Shown here: piece by piece, positions 37,374 through 48,655 of the stretch
Position numbering within the stretch: the first letter of the stretch is position 1
How the letters are laid out: each line of letters opens with the position of its first letter
NCBI GenBank assembly: GCA_001599815.1
Contig: BCIA01000003.1
Span: forward strand, 2,356,001 to 2,420,000
DNA: 64,000 nt
Source: Furcasterigmium furcatum
Taxonomy: Eukaryota; Ascomycota; Sordariomycetes; Glomerellales; Plectosphaerellaceae
Direction of reading: 5' to 3'
Notes under the pieces: generated by a model
The model's database searches: none
What the model was told of the DNA's origin: nothing
Seen by the model: only the letters and a program-made list of their open reading frames with translations
Translations under genes and position numbers: made by a program

Positions 37374-37838
37374 TCGTAGGAAGAGAGTCGGCGTTGAAAA
37401 GGATTGCCGTCGAAAAGTAGGATGCTTTATTGGATCAGGAAGGCGTTGCAATGGCGACCCATATCGGGATGTACTCGGTTCGCAAACAGACGGATCTACA
37501 CATTTGTCAAGCGAAATCATTCATAGAAGAAAAATGCAAATTGGTATAGCCATGCGCGGCATCAACTCATCCATCGTTCGAAGAGTATGTACATCCACTT
37601 CGCGTTCTCCTAACACACACCAAAGGACCAGTCTGATCGACTGGTGATCCGCTACTTTTCGCCGCCTCAAAAAACTAGAAGCTCGTCTACTCGTAGAGGC
37701 TCTGTCATCAAACGTAAAAACATAAGGGGAATCGGCAGGGCTCGTAGTCTGGCATCAACCATATCCGTGATCGGTCGTCGTCATGGGGTCCTCCCGCGCT
37801 GTGTAGCTGGGTTTTGAGGCCGTCTGTTGAATGTCCTC
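37374..37838. other. convergent intergenic region phospholipase B / pseudo-caspase gene
   Basis: Two facing 3' flanks. No further feature is seen. Confidence 0.45.
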
Positions 37839-39704
37839 CTATCGGGCCGGCCGGTAAGGGCCGTCAACTCGAACATCCTTGACGCCATCCGGCATGTTCC
37901 TCATCCACTCAGTCCATGCGTCCACGTCAATGGGATCGTCGCCCAGACGGATGGACAGGTGAAGCTGCTGACCCTCCGATCCAAACGGAAGACTCGTCCT
38001 GAGAGGGCTGATGTTCATAGGCGCAAGAAGGATGGAAGGAAGTCGAGCGTTGCCTGCCATCTGCATGTGGAGGGGCGACGGGAAGCTCGTAATAGCCTCC
38101 TGCTCCGGGTTCCGATCCTGAATCAAAGAAGGGTAGCTCGATAGCAGCCGGGAGTGCAGTTCAGCAGCCGAGAAAGGATTCATGAATCGCTGTGAGGCCC
38201 GGGTCTTCAGCTGCTCGGTGAGCACCTTTGTAAATGTGCACCGCTCGAGCTCGTTGAAATGCTCCTCGGACACTGCGGCCGCAACCAGCTCCAGAACGCC
38301 TTGTTGCCTGACCATCTTGGAGGAGGGGTAGTATGCTGCATCCATCAGGATGAGCGTGTCACCACAAGCCTCCTCCAGGACCTGCTGGATGCCGCTCCAC
38401 CTCAACGTCTCGGCCTTCTCCCTATCCCTGGAGCTGCAGCATCTGTTGTCAGCCCATATTCTCAGAGCACTCGCGAGTGGCAAACTACTTACCTTGCGAG
38501 CACCATTTCACGGTTTCCATCGAGGTATGAAAAGCCGTTGTAGTAGACAACCTTGAGGACATCGCGCTGGTCGCGGTCCTCAGAAAAGTCGGTAATCTTG
38601 CGGGACAACCATCTCCAAGGGCTCTTGCAGGCCTCCGAGGTGGAGGGGATGGTTTCGACATGGAACGTATAACGGTAGAACTGGTCGAGCACATCGGCCA
38701 GCTCGGAAACGGATGATTCGACCTGGGGATCGGCATCGTCCTGCCAGTAGAGGAGTAGCACCTGGACGCTGGCGTACCTGCTACGGTGAGGATTCGCGAG
38801 GATCCTCGAAACGTTGGCTTGCAGATCCGTCTTGAGGGACTCTATGCCCGGCAGGACGGTCGGCTTGTCCAGCCGTGGGCCAGACGGCAGAGGGGTCCGC
38901 AATCGGGTCTCGCTGAGACGCGCCTGGCCTGGCTGAGGAGAATCAATGTCCATCTCGTTAGGGTCATGGGGAAACATGGCCTTGATGTTGTTGAGGCCCT
39001 GAGAGGGGCTCAGCTGCCTCTGAGCAGACATAGAAGGGGCGATCTCCTGCATGCTGGGGCTGTGAGACCTGTGATACTTCTTGACGGCGTCTTCCCAGGT
39101 CATGTTGTGGTGACTGGGATGACACTGTAGAGTGCGGATGGGTTAGCGCACGGCAGAGACGGGCGCGGAGGGATGAGACTCGTACAGCAACTCTGCGCCT
39201 CCGGCAGTCAACACAGGCACCGAGCTTCCTGATGAGGGCGGCTTTCTCGCGCTGCTGTTGCGACAAAGGGCCGGTTCGCCTCCTGCTCGCGCGGACCCGG
39301 TTAGAGACGTCGGCTCCATCCTTGATATGGAAAATTGAGGTCAGAGTAGGAGAGGTGTCGTCACTATACGAGGATGAGTTGGGAGGCTCCGTCGACACAT
39401 TGGTGACGGCAGAGGCCGCCGTGGCCATAGTAGCCTGAGTCGAGATGGACGAGTTGGTGTCCTTTCTCATGGGAGGCGGGCTCGAGTGAACGGGCGCGCC
39501 GATGGGCTCGAACTGCTGATGCTGCGGGGGCGGGGGCGTCATGATCTGGTCAGGTTGAGAACCGTCATGCTGCTGAGACGGGGGGAGCGACTCTTGCCCT
39601 GGCGGCGGAGGCGACTGTTGATGGGGGACTGAACCGGCGCGCGAGCCCTCCTCGGCGGAACTCGCCTTCGGAGGGGCCTCGACCAGGTTCGGAGCCGGAT
39701 GCAT
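37839..39704 (-). CDS. caspase-like (peptidase C14 fold) protein lacking the catalytic dyad, with N-terminal half zinc-cluster motif
   Basis: Three exons, 39704..39186, 39124..38493 and 38433..37839, give 581 residues. The N-terminus is low-complexity (Pro/Gln/Ser). Residues 162-179 read GACVDCRRRRVACHPSHH: the first half of a Zn2Cys6-type cluster (C-x2-C-R4-x2-C) followed by HPSHH instead of the second half, with the splice inside it. From about residue 290 the sequence follows the fungal caspase-like pattern: a core strand ASVQVLLLYWQDD, then VVYYNGFSYLD where active relatives have YY-x-GHG, then WSGIQQVLEEACGDTLILMDAAYYPSS where they have DCC, then a GVLELVAAAV helix. The catalytic His is therefore Phe371 and the catalytic Cys is Ala417. 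It is likely a non-proteolytic scaffold or regulator, possibly nuclear. The fold assignment is by eye from the order of these blocks. Confidence 0.72.
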
Positions 39705-42700
39705 GTTCGTCAGAGCGGCACTCGGAGGCCCATCATTGACAAGAGGAAGACAAAGAGGCGTGGTGGTGTGCGCGCGCCAATTTCCCGCCGCACTCTGCTT
39801 GATTTAAGCTCAGGCCCCACCGAGGCTCACCGACCGCGGAGGCGCCGCGGTATAAGAAGAAACGAAAGGGAGGGCGAACAAGAGGCGACTCGACAGGTGC
39901 GCAGTGGGTGCAGCACGGCTCTCCGATCTTGTCGGGTCGGGTTGTGTAAAGCTCAGAGAAGAGGACGCGTTGAGAGGCCGGGCAGGGCGCGTGTGTCTCG
40001 GTGTTGTGTTGTGAGATTCGAGGTGAGAGAGCGAGGAACAAGAGCAGTCGGTGGTAAGTTCCGCGCTGGTGGTGGTGGTGGGAGGAGAGCTGGAGGTAAG
40101 GCCGAGGGCCAAGGTGCACGAATAAAAAGAAAGTACCGCGCTGGGCTGGTCTGGTCGAGGACAGGACTCGAGCCGGTGCCAGTCGCAAGTAAGTGTACGT
40201 AGTATGTATGAAGCGAGCGGAGGTACAAGGCCGCGTCGGCAAGAACAATCAGGTCAAGTGGAGGGCGGGGGTCCTTCTCTGCTGGCCCTCTGGAATCGTG
40301 GGAAGCTGCGTGTCTCGCCAGTCCAGTGCCCAAGCATGCCCGGAGAGCAAAGCAAAGCAAGGTCCCTTCCGGAAGGTGAATGTGAGGGGCACCTCCCAGC
40401 GGCTACCGCAGACAGAGTGCGGACAGGTACCGTGGGGGACGTGCACCGGGCTGGGTCACCGAGGACCGGAGAGGGAGCGATGGGGCGGCCTTTCCTTAGC
40501 GGCGGGGGACAGCAGGGCAGGCGCAACACAACAACCCCCGACCCGGCATGAGGTGAATGAAGAATTGTACTTAGCCGTCGAGTGGGTCAGGCTCTTCTCT
40601 CCACGCGCGCAACGGTCTGGTCTGGTGCATTTTCTCTTCCGTCCACCTCCTCCTCCTCCCGAAGAGGAGTGTGTGTTAATTACGCCCTGGGCTTGTGCCG
40701 GCGCTCGGTCAATGTTCCCTGCGCGACTTTCCCCCGGGCGGGTTGCCGCGAGACGTGTTGTGGTCTCCATCCAGTCACTCACCTCACCTGACCGGACAGA
40801 TGGAGGGCTCCTCGACGACTCATCTTCTTCCTGAGACGACGATCGTCTCTGCCTCTGCATCGTGATGGGACCCCCAACGAATCTCAGCAACGACCCCAAG
40901 TCCTTGTGCGTCGAAGGGGCATGGGATGGCTGGGCACCGTTCATCAGGCACGCGGCGGGATCACAATCAGAGGAGACGGAGCACACCACGACACACCTGC
41001 AACCTCCGGAGGATCGCGGGGCGCTTGACCCGGCACGGGAGAAAATGTGGTTCATCCGGGGGTCCCTGGGTTCCCTGACGTGGGCGTGCAGCCATGTGAG
41101 CTCAAAAACGCAGCCCAACCCAACGGTGGGCGCGGGGGACACTAATAACATACCAAGAAGCCTTCATCATGATCACTAACTCGGCATTGGTGTCTGTCAG
41201 GGCGCCCTCGGAGTTCCTCAACTGCAGTTGCCCGAGCACCTCGCAACAGCCACAGCACCTTGTGTTCGAACTTGCTTCGCGGCCAAACTCCAGAATCCTG
41301 GCCCTTGAAGCTGCTTCTCGTCAACAAAGGCATGTGTTAAGACCAGAGAGGAAAACGCCTCAATCGGGCCAACTTCTCTTGGATTGGCCAATGACCATCG
41401 CAGAACGTATCTGATCCGACACGCTTGAAGTGAGAGATGCTTTTGAGGATGTACTCGGTGTCAAGCTCTCAGCAGCCGTAATTGATGTTGGATTGGAGAC
41501 TATTTGCGTAATGCAGCATCGTTGTTGCTGGCGCCATCAGCCCACTGTGCGAAATGAGCCCAGCGATGTTCGGAATTCGAGCCTACAATACCGAACAATC
41601 TCCTCAGGCACAAAAAGGTCGACCCTCTCTCCATGTCCCGATTGTGTGGATGTAACCGTCTGGGCACCATCATCCCTCACTTGTCCACTTCAGTCGCTCT
41701 CAAGCCAAACAAACCATCACGATGCAACTAAGATTCGGCAGAGCTGAGAGAAATTGAACCCAGCTCAGAAACTCTTGTTCGACAAAGAGTCTTGAGAGCG
41801 GGGGGGCCTTTGCTGGCCTCACCGGGCATGCCGCCAGCCTCACCGCAAGTCCCTCTGCTCTCCCATAGGTTGCCATCATGACACCGAGCCTCCGCAAATG
41901 TTTCTCGTGACCAGCACGCACAGGGAGCATCCACAATCATTCGAAGCCACGACACGCGTGGATGCCCTTGGGCGCCAAGCCCCCAGCGGATCCGACCTGG
42001 CGGTCTGGTGGCAGCAGGGCCGACAATTTCCAGCAGCTCCACGGACAATAGGAAATCCGGCAAGCCAGGCTGGCCAAGAAGATTCACCCGTCGATTCTAC
42101 CACTGAGGCTCAGACCTCAGACAGACCCCAGACCCCAGAACTCGCTGTAAGTTCGGCGTGCCATCATCAATCACATCACAATTTGCTAGGATGAGATTGG
42201 GGGTGATTTGTTGATGAGCGGCATATGCACGACAGACCTGCGCTTACAGGTGCCAACGCTGCCGCGTGGGCAGGGCTCCCTGTCTGCTTCGGATGAGTTG
42301 AGCGGCTATTATCTGCACGAGAGAATTTCCCTCAACCCATCGGGACAAGCCTGGCCAGCATCGGGCAACCCGTGAGGGTGTTGTCGAGTGTGAGTGATGG
42401 TCAGCTCAAGCCCAACCCAGCCAGCCGTGCCAGAAAGTCTGCCGGTGTCTCACCGTCCCTGGCCGACAACGTATGATAGATCACACCGATAACCGCGGTG
42501 AGCTTGTCACCGACCATTGGCATCTGCCCAGCAACACACCCGACCCTGACCGACCGCCGCGAAGGGTTATCAGCCAGGCGGAGGTGATCTCGGCGCCGGC
42601 CCGTTCAGCAGCGACTGGTCCAGATAAGGCAAAGCGTCCCAGCCACCTGCTTTCCCTCCTCCAACCCCACAACCGACAACTGAGGAGGTGGTACCTCCGT

Positions 42701-43552
42701 GGGCGACTCACCGATCAGGCACTCTTCGACGTCGTTTTAATTTGACCGATTGGCTTGTCATATGTCACCCCAGGACCTCGGGAGCTAACAAGGAGTCATG
42801 CACCCGTCGGACCAATGCACACCGAAGTCGAGGATGGATGGGGGTCAATCTCTCTCCTGACGACGGATCAACTGCTAAAGGTCAGGCAAGCTTGGAGCTT
42901 TCCTTCATGTGCATGTCTGGACCCAAGGGTGCGGGTTGAGTAAGGCTCGGGTAGATAGGCTTGGTGAGCACAGTTACATGTGTTGACCATTCCAAGGAGC
43001 CTGCCACGTGCGTTGCACATCATGACTTCAGGTTGGGGGCGATCCTTGGAGGAAAAGGCCCGTTGGTTCTGATGAGGGCGAGAATATTCTCGTCCGTGTT
43101 TAAGTTCTTTGTTTCTGATGCTCGACGGATAATAGCCTTCGGGACGACAGGTTCAGCCTTTCGGCATGTTCCCTAGGGAAGATACGGTCTGCGAATGCTT
43201 TCCAGCAGGCAGAGGTAACGTCAAGAAGTCACGCCTGAAGTCAAAGATGCCGGCACCGTCTCCGTCCTGAACTGACCGACAGTCCCTCCCAACTTTGCCC
43301 GGTGTACCAACATGTTTGGTGTTCCCGATCAAATAAGATGCTGGCCGTTGCGGCGATGTTCGAAAATACGGACCTCTGCCATTCCTCGTCTAATAATTCG
43401 TGGTATCATTCTACACGAGGTTAGCATGCGTGTGGCTCAAACTGACTGCAGGTGACGGACCATGGCGATGCGGATATCCCGAGGTGATGTACCAATGCTA
43501 GGCCGTGCCAGAGCTCGTTCGCTTCAGACTTGTACATCGCTCGTCTCTTCCT
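39705..43552. other. 3.8-kb intergenic region without a recognised gene
   Basis: The right-hand neighbours are HYPK (its 3' end) and the left-hand one is the pseudo-caspase gene (its 5' end). Open frames here are short, overlap on both strands, mostly begin at non-ATG codons and lack motifs. The first kilobase is C/T-rich on the minus strand and probably leader/promoter. A non-coding RNA or a lineage-specific small gene could be hidden, but nothing supports one. Confidence 0.35.
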
Positions 43553-44022
43553 TCATGCATTGACATACGCCCTCATGGCCTTGACAGCATCCCCCTCGTG
43601 CGACTTAAGCAACTCCGTAGCCTTGACTTTCGTGACCTCGAGCGTGTCGACCTAGGCGCACACAATGTCAGCGCACGCACGTTCAAGTTTTGTCGCCTCC
43701 CCCCGTTCGCGGGGCATGCGTCTTGTATTGGGGCGTAGCAGCTTACGAGCAGCGAGACGTCGGCCGCGTCGACCTTGACGTTGGACTTGGAGGGGAGGGC
43801 CTTCTTGTCGCCGTCGGCGGCACCAAGGCTGCCGATAGCTTTCTTGGCCGCCTCAGCGTCGACGCCATCCTTTCCGCCGGCATCGTCGCCGCCCTCGAGG
43901 GAGGCGAGCGCGGATGCGGCCTTGCGGTCCTCGGCTGACTTGGCGGCGGTGCTGGGGATCTCGTCCTCGACGTCGCCGGTTGTGGCGCCCTCGACGATCG
44001 TGGGTGGCTGCTTCTCGGACAT
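43553..44022 (-). CDS. HYPK-like NatA-associated protein
   Basis: Small partner of the ribosome-bound N-terminal acetyltransferase NatA. Two exons, 44022..43747 and 43651..43553, with a 95-nt intron (GTAAGC...CCTAG), give 124 residues. The N-terminal two thirds are acidic/Ala-rich and probably disordered. The C-terminus is a UBA-like HYPK domain: VKVDAADVSLL, splice, VDTLEVTKVKATELLKSHEG, then DAVKAMRAYVNA. The pattern of a Leu-Val pair, T-KVKATELL and DAVKA-RAYV is diagnostic of the family. Without the second exon the domain would be truncated. Length fits HYPK in other species. Confidence 0.87.
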
Positions 44023-44280
44023 TTCGGGGCCGCGGTCGGGTAATCAATCGGGAGGTGGGAGATCGGAGGTGTCGTGAGCGGGAGGGATCGCTCGTGCAGT
44101 AGTTGCTGTCTGAGTTGCTAGGTGCTTCAGCAAGGCGAATGCAACGGCCAAGTTGAGAATTCGGTGTCGTGGTGGGGTTGATTGGCGGGGAGCTCCATCA
44201 CAAGTGCTTGTGACGGTGCCTGGGAGGCCCTTTTTAGACGCTAGTGGGGATAGGTTTCGGCGCCCTAAATCACCCTCGGT

Positions 44281-44635
44281 AAGTATATATCCTTATTTTA
44301 TTATACATATATAATAAGTAGTTAGATTTAATAAGATATATAGCTAGGTTTATTTAGTAAGTAAGAGTAGATTTAATAGGCCTCGCTAAATATATCTATC
44401 CTTTAATTAGAAATTAAGATTAATATAATAAATCTCTATATTTATTAATATTTTATACTACTACTAGGATATCTAGCTAATAAATAACTAACACCCTATT
44501 TTTATTTTATTCTAATAGCTATTTTAATATTATATTCTAAAGTATCTGCCAAAATGTTAAAATTGCTAGAATAACAAGCTATTTATTAGAGTTAAGGAGT
44601 TTCTCGTCATCTAAAATACCTTAACTAAGTAAAGA
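44281..44635. repeat. AT-rich, RIP-like tract (left)
   Basis: About 350 bases made almost entirely of TA/AT steps with very few CA or TG dinucleotides, set abruptly in GC-rich surroundings. This is the look of a repeat fragment degraded by repeat-induced point mutation. No transposase motif or terminal repeat survives. The remaining 44636-45306 is ordinary sequence leading to the next gene. Confidence 0.65.
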
Positions 44636-45306
44636 GGCGGTGACTATATCTCGCTCGCCCTTTAGCCACTCAGCTAATAGCCAGTTGGGCGGTGCGGAAT
44701 AAAACCGTTGGGATTAAGGAGCAACACGCGACAATGACCATCCCTGGGGTGAGGTCGTGACGATAATTCGTTACCAATCAGCGCCGCCATCATCGGAACG
44801 TGCGAGATAGAGCGGCCCTCAACGCTGGAATCAGAACGCCACGAAGAATCTACGAACCCTCCCCTTGGCTCCGCCACTTAATATTCCAGCCATACAGTTA
44901 AGCCCTTTGCACGCGCCCCTGCCCAGATGGCAGCCTTTTTCTTATTTTAGAGTCCCATCTGGCACACTGCTGAATTGACATGGGTTCTTCGTGTGATAAG
45001 GCTCACCAGAGTGGCCTGACTAGGGCCCCAGATGAAGTGCAGATGATGCTGCACAGCCGGCAGCCTATTGTCTTGCGAGGCATACCGCGAATGCCCACGG
45101 CCAACAAGGCCTTGCCTGCCTATATCTGGAGAAATTCGCCTTTCTACGCGTACCGTACCTAGGCACCGTCAATCCTTCATTCTAAATATCATCCGCGGTG
45201 CCAGCTTGCACTTTCTTGTCTTGGCCATGGTTATTCCCGATCCCATCATGGCGTCCTAATCTTTTGGTGATCTTTTCTTGTCCAGTTTCTATTCTCAGTC
45301 TTCACC

Positions 45307-47161
45307 ATGTACCCATCCTACAACCTTGTTCCCGTCGCAACTGTGCTGAGCCTGGCATCTGTTGTCGGCGGTGTCGACTTCAAGGCGTGTGATGCCAGGG
45401 TGCAAGGACAGCTTGACAATGGGAATCTTTCTTTTCAGGACCCCATGTTCCACTTCGAGGGCTCCCACCCCATGTCAAAGCCGGACAATATCCAGCTCAC
45501 TATCGACGGCTGCAGAGCCATGTGCCCCGCCCCTGATTTCGACCTGTACGACGACCTCTGGCCGCGGGTGCTCACGTGGCTCATCCCAGCATTGCTTCTT
45601 GTCGGGAACATCCACGTTGCTCGTGTCGGAACTTTCAACCGCTTCCTGGCAATTCTGCATTTTATCGGAGATCCGGTGGACTCTGCATGGGCCCTGATGG
45701 CCAAGGCTGAGGTGTGGAATCGCTTCTACACCATCGCGAAACGGCACACGGCACCAGGGCCCGAGACAGAGATCAGAGCCCGCGCACTCGCTGCATTGCT
45801 GTCAGCGTTTGAAGAGCTGACAGGCGACATGGATTCCGTTTCCCAAGAGTTGGTTTCGATTATAAACGACCAGACGCAACGATTATCGACGGCCGAGTTA
45901 GATCACATCATGCTCGAGGCGGCGGAGGAGCTTGTTGACAGCAGATCCAACGAAGTGCTCCGCACGACACTCGTCATACTCAACTACTTCTGGGCGGTCG
46001 TGAGCGGCCTCGTGCCTGAAATGGGCGGCCCACAGTCTAGCACCCCCGGTGGTCGTATCGGCACAGCTATGTTCCTCTCGTGGCTAGTCACTATCGTCAT
46101 GTTGAGCAACACGTTGTCAGGGTTTGTGTCCAGGCGAACGTGTCTTCGCATCATGGAAAGATACGTCAGGACGCTGAAGGGCCGGAGCCGAGATCAGCAC
46201 TACTTTCCGAACAGCCCATTGCTGGCCGCAAAGTCAGGGCGGCGGCTCGGAACAACCCCCGTCAACCCCTCCGACTATGTCAGTGCCCAGCCATGGAACG
46301 GTAGCCTGTATAGCTACCGTCCTAACAAGCATCTCGTTGGGGCGGATGGCAACGACTCGAACCCATTACGCCTCGTCATCCTGTCTATTTGCCCCATTTT
46401 GGTGGCTGGAGCATCCGCCCTCACAATTATGTGGTTCACGCCCACCGTGGGCCTGGACTGTCGAGGCATGTGGATTATAGCATGCGCATTGGCGCTGCTG
46501 GCAAGTCCTATCCTGACTTGGCTCATCCACAAGGTCAGTGTGGGCCGCCTTGCATGGTATTTAACCACTGCTAAGGATGCCGTGGTTGGTGTTTCGATTA
46601 TCATTGTCATCATCGCCTCTTCCATTGGGGTTTTTAACACATGTGACTGCTGGTAAGTTGAGCTCTCAACGTTTAGCGAGATCGGTAATATGTCTGACCC
46701 TTTCTTTTAGGAGTAGCAGGTTTTCCTTGGGACGAGCCGGAGCCTATGTCATGCTGAATCCTGAACCAGTTCGAAAACGAAACGCACACCTCATCTACCC
46801 GGCCATGGTGGCCGTATGTTTAGGCCTTCAGCTAGTCATTTACGGATACATGTATCGTATAATGCGTGTCGGTGGCAAAGTATTCCGCCCAGACGAGGAC
46901 GAAAAGATGGAAACTTATCGGAAAGTCCATGGGCTTGACTTTGCTTCTCAATGGAGTGAAGACATACCCCTCCAGCTCAGATCTCCTGACTTCTACCAAA
47001 GACCGAGCAGTTTCAGCAGCGAGAGCGCCCAGTTGTTGCTGCCTCCGTCAGTCATCAGTCCTGAAACCAGTCCTCGGATTGCTCCTCGAAGAGAGTCGGC
47101 GCAACAAAACATTCCAATGGGTGCATCTCCAGCACAGTTGTTTGGATTGCCCTCTCGGTGA
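45307..47161 (+). CDS. uncharacterised secretory-pathway polytopic membrane protein
   Basis: No function recognised, although proteins of this general make-up occur in many filamentous ascomycetes. Exons 45307..46652 and 46711..47161 with a 58-nt intron give 598 residues. A signal peptide (about 1-22) is followed by a short lumenal/extracellular part with cysteines (FKACDARVQ, DGCRAMCPAP). Membrane segments lie near VLTWLIPALLLVG, MFLSWLVTIVMLS, LVILSICPILVAGAS, GMWIIACALALLASPILTW, VSIIIVIIASSIGVF and MVAVCLGLQLVIYG. A large soluble loop separates the first and second. The C-terminus is Ser/Pro-rich and cytosolic-looking. It sits between two AT-rich tracts, which suggests an accessory location. 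Splice and frame are clear even though the role is not. Confidence 0.75.
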
Positions 47162-47535
47162 AGCGTGGGGGCTCGCGGATGCCTCATTAGGGAGGAACGC
47201 CTGGCGCCACCAGCTGTGTCGATTCGATAAACAAGAATGCAGCAGAGCTTGTGTGCTACCAACTGGAGACTTCTTAGAATTTGAGTTCGTTTCTCTAGGT
47301 ATTTGATTTCGCCAGAGCCATCATGGAGATGCAGTTTGCGTGCGCCACGGTCGACAACTTCGTTCTTTGGGAACTGCTGTCAAGACTCCTCCACTCCGTC
47401 CGTGACAGGCTTCTAAACACTTGTGTTAGTTCCGGATATTAAATCCTTTGTAACATGCATTCTTTAATAATGACACGACTGAACTTGCCATGCCTTGCAA
47501 AGCACATGAAATGGAAAGAAAGCCATATATACCCA

Positions 47536-47930
47536 TTACAAATGCTCTGCTATCTCCCGGTTGGCAGCCAGTGCCCTAGACAGGGCCTGGCAGGCCTTCT
47601 CATTGCGCCTCTTAAAGTACCCCCCCCCCCAACCATCGAGTGTAACACCTGCTTACTATTGGCGTGGTCGTCCGCAAACTCCACCGACACGTCCTTTCCC
47701 ACGGCCTTCTTAGTGACCGCTACAGCTTCGATGAGCATGTCTCCTCCCAGACCTCGGCATCTGAACTTTGTTCTGGTCGTCCAGGTCCGAATAAATCACA
47801 AAGAAATGGATGTATTCTATAGGTTCTACCACCTCTCGAGGGCTCCATCGAACTCTGGGATCTTGGTCCACAGAGGGAATGAGCACGTGCTGGGGCACGT
47901 GATTATGTCTTTCTTTAGCTAGATGCCTCG
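47536..47930 (-). pseudogene. broken coding remnant next to AT-rich tract
   Basis: On the minus strand three protein-like pieces follow one another in different frames: one with EYIHFFVIYSDLDDQNKVQ, one with KKAVGKDVSVEFADDHANSK, and one with RRNEKACQALSRALAANREI ending at a stop. The second frame change sits on an 11-base C run at 47620-47630 (G on the coding strand). There is no start codon or complete domain; the source gene is not recognised. It could also be the 3' part of a live gene with a sequencing error in the homopolymer, but the AT-rich tract begins just upstream. Confidence 0.35.
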
Positions 47931-47950
47931 TGTGACCACTAGATTCTACC

Positions 47951-48235
47951 CTATATTTAAGGCCCCGTTTAATAACTTAAACCGATGGTTTAACCTAAAC
48001 TAATCTTATGTAACTAATATAAAGGAATTATCTAAAAATAACGCTATACTTATTTTATTAGCTAATTTAGATATATAATTAATATATATATATATATATT
48101 ATAGTTTTAATCTAAATAAGAAAAAAGCATAAGCATATAAAAGAATAATTAATAAAAAAGTATTTATAAGCTTTTTACTAATAAAAAAAACTCTTTTTTT
48201 ACTAAAGGAAATTTTATTAGATTAGAGCTCGATCC
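47951..48235. repeat. AT-rich, RIP-like tract (right) with (AT)n run
   Basis: Nearly pure A+T, with TA steps dominant and a (TA)n microsatellite near 48079-48099. It begins just after a GGCCCCGTTT motif (47962-47971) that resembles a DNA-transposon end, but no matching inverted copy is visible at the other side. Probably a mutated repeat fragment. Confidence 0.6.
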
Positions 48236-48655
48236 TAGGGACAGGGCAGGTGCTAGTGGGCAATGGCCGATAGACCGGTACTTTCCCCCAGACTCTACAA
48301 AGTAGGGATGAGGAAGTATCGCGGTATGTCAGCCTCCGAGCTAGGTAGGGGTGCAGTTTTAGCGCCGTCAATTGGCGATGAATTTCTTTGATCGAGACAC
48401 CGTTTGATCTCGGATGGTGAAGCTTCAGCCAGGATCCAATTTATTACCTGGTGACTCACTCAGAGTTTTAACATTACCAAAGGTACGTAGGATAACCTTC
48501 GAGCATTCCGCTGCTGGAGCCAGCTATTAACATGCCCATCTTTCCACTGCTTAGTCTGACAGGTTAACCCTTGGATATCCATCATCCATCCAGCCCGCCG
48601 CTCCTCACTCTCAACACCCTCACACTGAGTGTTTTTGGCACCACAGATAGACACA

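Noticed and set aside
36282..37520. 412-codon minus-strand open frame
   Set aside because: It is antisense to phospholipase B in a strongly C-biased region; low-complexity Val/Asp/Gly product.
40193..41179. overlapping frames on both strands upstream of the pseudo-caspase gene
   Set aside because: No motif, low complexity; more consistent with leader/promoter sequence.
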